Origin: Prostheceraeus crozeri
Lineage: Eukaryota > Platyhelminthes > Polycladida > Euryleptidae
NCBI GenBank assembly: GCA_907163375.1
Contig: CAJQUW010007072.1
Coordinates: 268,279 to 332,278 of the forward strand
Length of the DNA: 64,000 bases
Direction: 5' to 3'
Positions 56,697-64,000 of the stretch are shown here, in pieces (position 1 is the first letter of the stretch; every line of letters begins with the position of its first letter). Position numbers and translations under genes: made by a program. The notes below the pieces were generated by a model, which was given only the letters and a program-made list of their open reading frames with translations, made no database searches and was not told the origin of the DNA.

Positions 56697-59470
56697 AGGT
56701 CCAGAATAAACACAGCGCGCCCCCCCCCTCCCCCCCCTCTGGAACGACAGAGTCTGTCGTGGTGTGCCGGCCAGGTGGGTTCACAACATGTTCGCTGACT
56801 CCCCCCCCCCTCTGCAACGACAGAGTGTGAGACTCGAGTGAGTTGGTCCGACCGCCTGGTGGACTTGGGCGACCGTCTAGGTTGACGTGGGCGACCGTCT
56901 AGGTTGACGTGGGCGACCGTCTAGGTTGACATGGGCGACCGCCTAGGTTGTCTTGGATGGTGAAACGGTGGCCAGATTCGGATTCAGCGTCAAATTCTGC
57001 ATCTGTGGTGTGATTTCCAGCTCAATCGGCGAGAAAAAATTTTTCTTCAAAATTTTAACAGAGTTAGAATTTGGGACGTTTTGGTGTGTAGCGCCCAAAC
57101 GAAGCATCGGATGAGAAAACGGAGGCCAGATTCGGATTCAGCGTGAAATTCTGCATCTGTATGGTGAATTTGAAAGCAATCGGAGAGAAAAAATTTTTCG
57201 CTGACGTCCCCCCCCCCTCTGGACAGCTTGCTTCGATTTTGGCTTCCAGTGGACGAATTTTGTCGTGCGATAGCTCGTTTGAAAGCTAAGAGTGAGACAA
57301 ATTCAGTGAAAGAATCGGCTTGTTCCTATCTGTCTTCGTTTAGATGTGAGACGCCATTTAAGATTTTGGGACATTGGTGAAAAACGACAGAGTTAGAATT
57401 TGGGACGTTTTGGGCTGTAGCTTCAAAACGAAGGCTCGGATGGGTAAACGGATTTCAGATTTGGAATCAGCGTGAAATTCTTTATCTGTATGGTGAGTTT
57501 CAAGTCAATCGGAGAGAAAAAATTTTCAACATTTTTCGAAAAAACGACAGAGTTAGAATTTGGGACGTTTTGGTATGTAGCGCCCAAACGAAGCATCGGA
57601 TGAGAAAACGGAGGCCAGATTCGGAATCTACGTGAAATTTTGGGTTAGGAAGGATGTTTCCAGCGAAATCGGAGAGAAAAAATTTTCACTGACCTCCCCC
57701 CCCCCTCTGGACAGCTTGCTTCCAGTTTGGCTTCCAGTGGACGGATTTTGTCGTGCGATAGCTCGTTTGAAAGCTAAGAGTGAGACAAGTTCAGTGAAAG
57801 AATCGGCTTGTTCCTATCTGTCTTCGTTTAGATGTGAGACGCCATTTAAGATTTTGGGACATTGGTGAAAAACGACAGAGTTAGAATTTGGGACGTTTTG
57901 GGCTGTAGCTTCAAAACGAAGCATCGGATGAGAAAACGGAGGCCAGATTCGGATTCAGCGTCAAATTCTGCATCTGTGATGTGATTTCCAGCTCAATCGG
58001 CGAGAAAAACTGTTTCTTCAAAATTTTGGCAGAGTTAAAATGTGGGACGTTTTGGTGTGTAGGGCCGAAACGAAGCCTCGGATGAGAAAACGGAGGCAGA
58101 TTCGGATTCAGCGTGAAATTCTGCATCTGTATGGTGAATTTGAAAGCAATCGGAGAGAAAAAATTTTTCGCTGACGTCCCCCCCCTCTGGACAGCTTGCT
58201 TCGATTTTGGCTTCCAGTGGACGAATTTTGTCGTGCGATAGCTCGTTTGAAAGCTAAGAGTGAGACAAATTCAGTGAAAGAATCGGCTTGTTCCTATCTG
58301 TCTTCGTTTAGATGTGAGACGCCATTTAAGATTTTGGGACATTGGTGAAAAACGACAGAGTTAGAATTTGGGACGTTTTGATGTGTAGCGCCCAAACGAA
58401 GCATCGGATGAGAAAACGGAGGCCAGATTCGGAATCTACGTGAAATTTTGGGTTAGGAAGGATGTTTCCAGCGAAATCGGAGAGAAAAAATTTTCACTGA
58501 CCTCCCCCCCCCTCTGGACAGCTTGCTTCCAGTTTGGCTTCCAGTGGACGGATTTTGTCGTGCGATAGCTCATTTGAAAGCTAAGAGTGAGACAAGTTCA
58601 GTGAAAGAATCGGCTTGTTCGTATCTGTCTTCGTTTAGATGTGAGACGCCATTTAAGATTTTGGGACATTGGTGAAAAACGACAGAGTTAGAATTTGGGA
58701 CGTTTTGGGCTGTAGCTTCAAAACGAAGGCTCGGATGGGTAAACGGATTTCAGATTTGGAATCAGCGTGAAATTCTTTATCTGTATGGTGAGTTTCAAGT
58801 CAATCGGAGAGAAAAAATTTTCAACATTTTTCGAAAAAACGACAGAGTTAGAATTTGGGACGTTTTGGTGTGTAGCGCCCAAACGAAGCATCGGATGAGA
58901 AAACGGAGACCAGATTCGGAATCTACGTGAAATTTTGGGTTAGGAAGGATGTTTCCAGCGAAATCGGAGAGAAAAAATTTTCACTGACGTCCCCCCCCCC
59001 TCTGGACAGCTTGCTTCCAGTTTGGCTTCCAGTGGACGGATTTCGTCGTGCGATAGCTCGTTTGAAAGCTAAGAGTGAGACAAGTTCAGTGAAAGAATCG
59101 GCTTGTTCCTATCTGTCTTCGTTTAGATGTGAGACGCCATTTAAGATTTTGGGACATTGGTGAAAAACGACAGAGTTAGAATTTGGGACGTTTTGGGCTG
59201 TAGCTTCAAACCGAAGCATCGGATTGGAAAACGGATTTCAGATTTGGAATCAGCGTGAAATTCTTTATCTGTATGGTGAGTTTCAAGTCAATCGGAGAGA
59301 AAAAATTTTCAACATTTTTCGGAAAAACGACAGAGTTAGAATTTTTGCGATGGCTGCCTACTGTAGAGCCAAAACGAAGCATCGGATGGGAAAACGGAGG
59401 CCAGATTCGGATTCAGCGTCAAATTCTACATGGAAATGGTGTATTTCCAGCTCAATCGGAGCACTAGAAC
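56697..59470 (+). repeat. Satellite array with ~488-bp higher-order unit
   Basis: Two kinds of block alternate: a ~160-bp block starting ACAGAGTTAGAATTTGGGAC, and a ~326-bp block with a C-run followed by TCTGGACAGCTTGC and GTCGTGCGATAGCTC. The TCTGGACAGC word recurs with spacings of 488, 480, 327 and 488. Neighbouring units are nearly identical, so the array has been homogenised recently. C-runs of 7-10 bases mark each large block. Open frames inside are just periodic sequence. The last unit runs into promoter-like motifs at 59510. Confidence 0.9.
56865..56945 (+). repeat. 22-bp minisatellite, four units
   Basis: GGGCGACCGTCTAGGTTGAC recurs at 22-bp spacing, with the outer units diverging. 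It sits at the left edge of the satellite array. Confidence 0.88.
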
Positions 59471-59509
59471 CGGAGATAGACGGGATTTTTAGTGTTTGGA
59501 TGATGGGTA

Positions 59510-59544
59510 TTACGTCATCAGCTGATCGCCACACACTATATAAG
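59510..59544 (+). promoter_or_regulatory. Candidate promoter: CRE-like site and TATA box
   Basis: TTACGTCA (59510-59517), a CRE/ATF-type site, stands 20 bases before TATATAAG (59537-59544), an almost ideal core-promoter arrangement. Transcription would begin near 59570 and enter the stem-loop-rich block. It lies just at the end of the satellite array. Confidence 0.55.
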
Positions 59545-61050
59545 CTGAGAACCGACGGAGACTTGTCATTTAGAGGAGAACGATTGTCAGAGGTAGGTCG
59601 TCTCTCTGAGCTCCGATGATAGCTTCGGACATTCCAAATCCCGAGTTTCTGTAAGAAACCGACTTAGAAAATTTCATTGCTGATATCAGCTAAGGCGTCA
59701 GACTTCGAGGTTCGCCAGGAGATGGCCTTCGTCTCCAGGCCATAAAAGACTCCAAAACTTTAAAGGCTTGTAACTTTGCTTCTACAAGTCCGTTTGACTT
59801 GATTCAAAAAAGGTTCGGTCGCTATTGACCTGCCCTAAGTGATGGACTACTTATAAAATTTCATAAGTAGTGCTAAAAAGTTGATAAATTTAAATTCACT
59901 ATTTTTGGAGGTTTTCTGGGGTTTTCGACCCTGCTGAAGTCAATGAAAGCATTTTTAATGATGTCTGAGCCAGTCTTCTCATGCTATAAGCGGCTTTTCA
60001 CTGAAAGCGAGCAAGACACGGAGAGTTTTGCTGTAATATTCCACTGACAGGGTGTTCCTTCGGGACGGCGGACGATGCCGTAGTGATAAGTGTGGCAAGG
60101 GAATGTGTCATAATGGAGACCGTAACCGCTGGGGCAACTCATGTTGGGCATTTGACACAGCTCTCAACGTAGCACTTTGAACGCCAATCGGTTGAGTCTT
60201 AGCTATCTTGTCATGGGTGGCCTCTAAACATCTCCATTGCAAAACGCTGGTGAATCAAGCTCTCTACGGCTTGCTATCAAGCTGATCAAAGCAATAACTT
60301 GGGATGTTTCCTCAAGGTTTTCAAGTATGCTGAGTTCAAATCTGCTATCAGATTTCAAATTTAGCTAAGTCTAAGGCAGCTTTGAGGGGTTAGATCCCAG
60401 CTACTGATCACTACCTTTGACTCGGCGTTCCTGTTACCACTTCGGGGCAGTGACAATGATGTCTTCAGCTGTAAAGAGCGGGTCTCGGGGAAGATCTCTC
60501 ACTTCCCTAGTGATCAGTACAAGGCCTTCGGGCTGTCGACGGGATCGAGTGCCACTCACTACACTCAAATCTATCATTCCTCACTAAGTGTAAATTACTG
60601 ACTATACATTTGTCCTGCTATCAGGTTGTTTTGACTTGGTATCTAGTTGAATAGTCTCTTGCTATCAAGAGATTCACTTCTGCTCATAAAGCACATCATC
60701 GCTGTAATACCTCCTTTGCTCGAGCGTTCCTTCGGGACGGCGGGTACTGCCGTAGAGGGATTGTGTTGCACGGGTTGTTCGTCGTTTGTTATACCGAAAC
60801 CTCTGAGCCGTTGCTCATGTTGGGCGTTCGACTTCATACTCAACGTGACGTTTTCTCTCGCCAGGTCAAGTACTTCAGCCATTCGACAAAGGTTAGTCTT
60901 TATGATATGGAGTAGAGTGAAATGTAATTCATTAGATGCCCCTTCAATGATTGCTCCCATGATAAACGTTGATGAGACAAATGAAATGATTCTCATCTTC
61001 CTTTTTCAGTGATTGAAATCTACTAACACACTACCGTATAATCGTCCACT

Positions 61051-61155
61051 ATGGGACAAGACATGATAGATCCTCCACGCGCTTTGCTCTGGGCAGTCTT
61101 CGGACTGGCGAATACTATCATTAAGTTGAATCTGCTATCAGTCAACTTGAACGTT
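61051..61155 (+). repeat. Duplicated ~105-bp block (unit 1, intact)
   Basis: ATGGGACAAGACATGATAGA..CCTCC, then GGGCAGTCTTCGGACTGGCG, then the AAGTTGA..TCAACTT hairpin. The same parts occur at 61528-61551 and 62550-62617, separated there by the G tract. Confidence 0.85.
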
Positions 61156-61172
61156 GCGTCGCGTTAGAGGGG

Positions 61173-61180
61173 TATATAAA
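61173..61180 (+). promoter_or_regulatory. TATA box upstream of a short frame
   Basis: TATATAAA, 32 bases before the ATG at 61212. If used, it would give a very short 5' UTR. Confidence 0.45.
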
Positions 61181-61211
61181 CCACTACCTCTCATTTCATT
61201 TCATTTCAATC

Positions 61212-61478
61212 ATGCAGACGCCGAACAGTCAAGTCAGCTCTCCTCGCGGACCGCAGTTAAGGCCGCGAAATTTATTTGAGGAGTTTGTCAGGCTAGAGGA
61301 GCAAGACAGAGTTTTTAATAATCTTGCTCGGATTGGCAATCCGATGACAGCAAACTGCTTCAATCCAACGGAATGGCGCTACATTCCACTTTTTAGCCAT
61401 GCGCCAGCTAGTGTGGAAGTCGACAGTGCTACCAAAGAGAGAGTCAAAGACTCTCTCAGCAGAATTGGTAGGGTGTAA
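61212..61478 (+). CDS. Short hypothetical protein (88 codons)
   Basis: The frame begins MQTPNSQVSSPRGPQLRPRN, continues with a charged helix (FEEFVRLEEQDRVFNNLARIG) and ends VDSATKERVKDSLSRIGRV. A TATA box at 61173-61180 lies just upstream. No signal peptide, membrane segment or known domain is seen. It is embedded in the stem-loop-rich block and could be an accidental frame there. No poly(A) signal is seen before the G tract. Confidence 0.3.
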   Translation: MQTPNSQVSSPRGPQLRPRNLFEEFVRLEEQDRVFNNLARIGNPMTANCFNPTEWRYIPLFSHAPASVEVDSATKERVKDSLSRIGRV

Positions 61479-61552
61479 GATGACGTTTACTCCCGAGAAC
61501 GAACCATCGGCTCTCTTAAGGGCCACCATGGGGCAAGACATGATAGAACCTC

Positions 61553-62325
61553 CTCCGTTTGGGGGGGGGGAGGGTTGGAGTGGGGTTGGGTTGGGGGGGA
61601 GGTGTGGGGGTGGTGGGGGTGGGGGGGAGGTGGTGTGAGTTGGGGGGTTGGGGGGGGGGGGGTGGGGGGGGGGTTGGGGTGGGTTTGGGGGGGGGGGGGG
61701 GTTGTGGCTCGGGGCTTAGTGTTGAGGGGGAGAGGCGGGGGGTGGGGGGGGGGGTGGGGTGTGGTAGAGGTGGGCGTGGAGGGGGGGGGGGAGGGGTTGG
61801 GGGGGGGGGTGGTGGGGAGTGTGGGGGGGGGGGGGTTTGGGCGGTTGGGTGGGGGGTTGGGGGGGAGGGGGTGGCGATGGGGGGGGGGGGGGTGGGGGGG
61901 AGGGGGTGGGGGGGGGGGGGGGAGGGGCGGGGTGGTGTGGGTGAGTGGGTCGGGGGGGGGGTGGGGCGGGGGGGGGGGGTGGGGGGTGGGGAGGGGGGGG
62001 TGGGGGGGGGTGGTGGTGGGGTGGAGGGGTGGGGGTAAAAGGGGGGGGAGGGGTGGGAGGGGGGGGTAGGGGGGGGTGGGGGAGGGGATGTGAGAGGGGG
62101 GGGGAAGGGTTGGGGGGGGGGGGGCTTGGGGGGGGTGTGGGGGGGGGAGGGTGGGGGGGGGGGGGGTGGGGGGTTTTCCATAGGGGTGGGGAGGGGGGGT
62201 CGCGGGGGGGGGGTTTTTCGTTGGGGGTGGGGGGAGGGGGGGGGGCGGGTGGGGATGGGGGGGGGGGTGGGGGGGGGGGGGGGTGAGTTGTGTGGGTGGG
62301 GGGGGGGGGGGTGGGGGGGGGGGGT

Positions 62326-62364
<39 letters not shown>

Positions 62365-62470
62365 GGGGGGGGTGGGGGGGGGGGGGGGGGGGGGGTGGTG
62401 GGGGGGGGGGGGGGGGGGGTGGGGGGGGGGGGGGGGGGGGGTGGTGGGTGTGGTGGGGTGGTGGTGGGGA
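61553..62470 (+). repeat. G-homopolymer tract (~0.9 kb)
   Basis: Almost pure G with scattered single T and a few A or C. It splits the duplicated block whose intact form is at 61051-61155. Every frame inside is a Gly-, Pro- or Trp-rich artefact. It could be a true G-quadruplex-forming expansion, but the irregular T content and length suggest a sequencing or assembly artefact. Confidence 0.9.
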
Positions 62471-62549
62471 GTGTGTTGTGTGTTATGTGAAGTGTTGTTT
62501 TAGTCTGTGGTGTCAGTCGTTGGATATCTTTTCTGGGGTGGGAGGCCCA

Positions 62550-62617
62550 GGGCAGTCTTCGGACTGGCGAATACTATCATTAAGTTGAATCTGCTATCAG
62601 TCAACTTGAACGTTGCA
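62550..62617 (+). repeat. Duplicated block (unit 2, right part)
   Basis: GGGCAGTCTTCGGACTGGCG through the GCTATC hairpin to AACTTGAACGTTGC, essentially identical to 61091-61157. Its left part is at 61528-61551 across the G tract. Confidence 0.85.
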
Positions 62618-63099
62618 AAAGAAGTTCGGTGTAATACTTCCTTTCGACGGGCGTTCCTGTAAAGGGCGGCGGTGAAACCCGTAGCTATGTATACCGCAAG
62701 GGACATTCGGCAATGGTCAATCTTGTTAAACCTCTCTGCGTCATGTTTGCAAGTGATTGCCTCTGTCTCAACGTAGTATGCATTCGCGCCAGGGCGACAT
62801 TTAGCCAACTGTCGAAGGTTGCCTAAAACTTTCCATTGCATACGTTATGAGAACCATGAGTTCTACCTGTCTCTATCAATGAGACGAATTGATGAATGGA
62901 ATGAAATGGGAGGACACTCACGCGCCACACGCAACATAACACACTTCTCTCTTCCGTAGTCTAACAAGCTCTTTACACATGGATCGCAGTCGATTGCTAT
63001 CCCTGTATCAGAAGTGTAAGCTATCTTAATTTATTTGACACTATTTCATCTATTATCATCATCGTCCATATGAAATGTTTTAAGATTTACAAGTTAGAC

Positions 63100-64000
63100 T
63101 AAGCGTTCTACTATTTGTAAATGAAAGATATAGTTTCAACAGTTTACAGATTGAAAATAAAGTTTCAATAGTGTTTCAATAGTGTGTGTATGTTAAGAAT
63201 AAAGTTTTATCTGTTTGTATGTTAGAAATAGAATGAAGTTTCACCAGTTTACAAGTTAAGAATAAAGTTCTATCTGTTTATATGTTAGAAATAAAATAAA
63301 GTTTCAATAGTTTGCAAGTTAAAAATAAAGTTTCAATAGTTTACAAGTTTTAAAATAAAGTTTAAATAGTGTGCAAGATAAAAAATAAAGTTTGAACAGT
63401 TTACAAGCTGAAATAAAGTTTTAATAGTGTACACGTTGGAAATAAAGTTTTAATAGTTTATGTGCTTCAAAATAGAGTTATAACAGTTTATATGTTAGAA
63501 ATAAAATGAAGTTTCATCAGTTTACAAGTTAAGAATAAAGTTCTATCTGTTTGTCTGATAGAAATAAAACAAAGTTTCAACCGTTTACAAGTTAAAAATA
63601 AAGTTTCAACAGTTTACAAGTTAAAATTAAAGCTTCAACAATTACAAGTTAAAAATAAAACTTCAAAAGTTTACCAGTTAGAAATAAAGTTTCATCAGTT
63701 TACAAGTCAAAATAAAGTTTCAACAGATTATAAGTTAAAAGAAAAGTTCCAATAGTATGTGCATTAGAAATAACGTTTCAGCTGTTTGTATGTTAGAAAT
63801 AAGATAAAGTTTCAATTGTGTGTACGTTAGAAATAAAGTTCTATCTGTTTCTATGATAGAAATAAAACAAATTTTCAACCGTTAACAAGTTAAAAATAAA
63901 GTTTCAAGAGTTTACAAGTTAAAACTAATGTTTCAATAGTGTATGTATGTTAAGAATAAAGTTAGAACAGTTTACAAGCTGAAATAAAGTTATGAATAAA
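63100..64000 (+). repeat. ~30-bp minisatellite carrying AATAAA
   Basis: Diverged units of the form AAATAAAGTTTCAACAGTTT followed by ACAAGTTAA repeat to the end of the window, with some variants (CTATCTGTTTGTATG). Most units contain AATAAA on the plus strand, so a transcript from the stem-loop block would meet about twenty poly(A) signals. Continues beyond the window. Confidence 0.88.

Larger units (their letters stand above)
59570..63050 (+). ncRNA. Stem-loop-rich block, candidate structured RNA (unknown family)
   Basis: Six hairpins share the loop GCTATC on different stems: at 60273 (stem GCTT), 60344 (AAATCT), 60617 (CCT), 60661 (TCTCTT), 61134 and its duplicate at 62593 (AAGTTGA plus an inner CT). 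TTCG-capped hairpins are also frequent, for example CAGTC-TTCG-GACTG at 61094 and 62553. A longer cassette begins TGTAATA(C/T)..TCC and continues GTTCCT..GG.CGGCGG with an ACGGC/GCCGT stem (60065, 60737) and a TCATGTTGGGC word (copies near 60031 and 60695; a diverged one near 62624). I saw no long conserved frame, so a structured RNA fits best. I do not recognise it as any known RNA. Strand and extent are inferred from the TATA boxes. Confidence 0.4.

Noticed and set aside
57632-59163. Repeated 78-codon frames in the satellite
   Set aside because: They follow the satellite period and have no start context, domain or splice support.
60031-61155. Known RNA families (RNase P, RNase MRP, 7SK, HDV-like or hammerhead ribozyme)
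   Set aside because: I compared remembered core motifs by eye; isolated words such as TGGCGAAT or ATGAGACGAA occur, but no complete core was found.
61516-62503. Gly-rich and Pro-rich frames in the G tract
   Set aside because: Any long G or C run is open in several frames; no codon structure is present.
60273-62598. CRISPR-like array from the GCTATC hairpins
   Set aside because: Spacing is irregular, stems differ, and there are no equal-length spacers.
1-64000. LTR retrotransposons, LINEs or endogenous viral sequence
   Set aside because: No reverse transcriptase, integrase, capsid or LTR pair was recognised on either strand.
1-64000. tRNA or rRNA genes
   Set aside because: No cloverleaf with A and B boxes and no conserved rRNA segments were noticed.

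Overview
The window looks like nuclear DNA of an invertebrate animal, probably marine. It is AT-rich and gene-poor, with intron-type splice signals, AATAAA poly(A) signals, animal-type piggyBac, EnSpm/CACTA and Tc1/mariner elements, and the scattered motif TAGGCCTA that I associate loosely with marine invertebrate genomes. I cannot name the phylum. I saw no ribosomal, tRNA or CRISPR feature, no reverse transcriptase and no virus-like element.

Layout. 1-5.8 kb: no gene seen, with several hairpins and one arm of a foldback repeat. 5.8-6.5 kb: a small secreted protein. 7.0-8.0 kb: a decayed piggyBac (minus strand). 10.41-13.26 kb: a nearly whole piggyBac with exact ends. 14.25-14.71 kb: a MITE seen again twice. 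16.05-18.31 kb: a second piggyBac with a large internal deletion. 19.85-20.70 kb: a giant hairpin (foldback) element. 22.81-32.48 kb: a complete EnSpm/CACTA-type element (A) with a transposase and a second, spliced gene of DUF4806 type. 35.39-36.58 kb: an intact intronless PLP aminotransferase, the best candidate for a working host gene. 38.35-39.75 kb: a Tc1/mariner copy with DD41D spacing. 40.73-54.18 kb: a second, older EnSpm element (B), sitting inside a MITE copy and itself carrying two later TIR insertions. 55.74-56.45 kb: a broken Cys-rich gene. 56.7-59.5 kb: a satellite with a ~488-bp higher-order unit. 59.5-63.05 kb: a TATA-driven block rich in stem-loops. 61.55-62.47 kb: a G-homopolymer tract that splits a duplicated block. 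63.1-64.0 kb: a ~30-bp minisatellite carrying AATAAA in most units.

How it fits together. Most of the window is a record of nested DNA transposons. Elements A and B share TIRs, gene orientation, the distance from right end to coding start, and (without nested insertions) a length of ~8.5-8.7 kb, so they belong to one family. The least explained part is 59.5-63.05 kb: six hairpins with the same GCTATC loop on different stems, TTCG hairpins, and diverged ~400-nt cassettes, placed between a satellite with promoter motifs and an AATAAA array. All calls are by eye; no search or folding was run.
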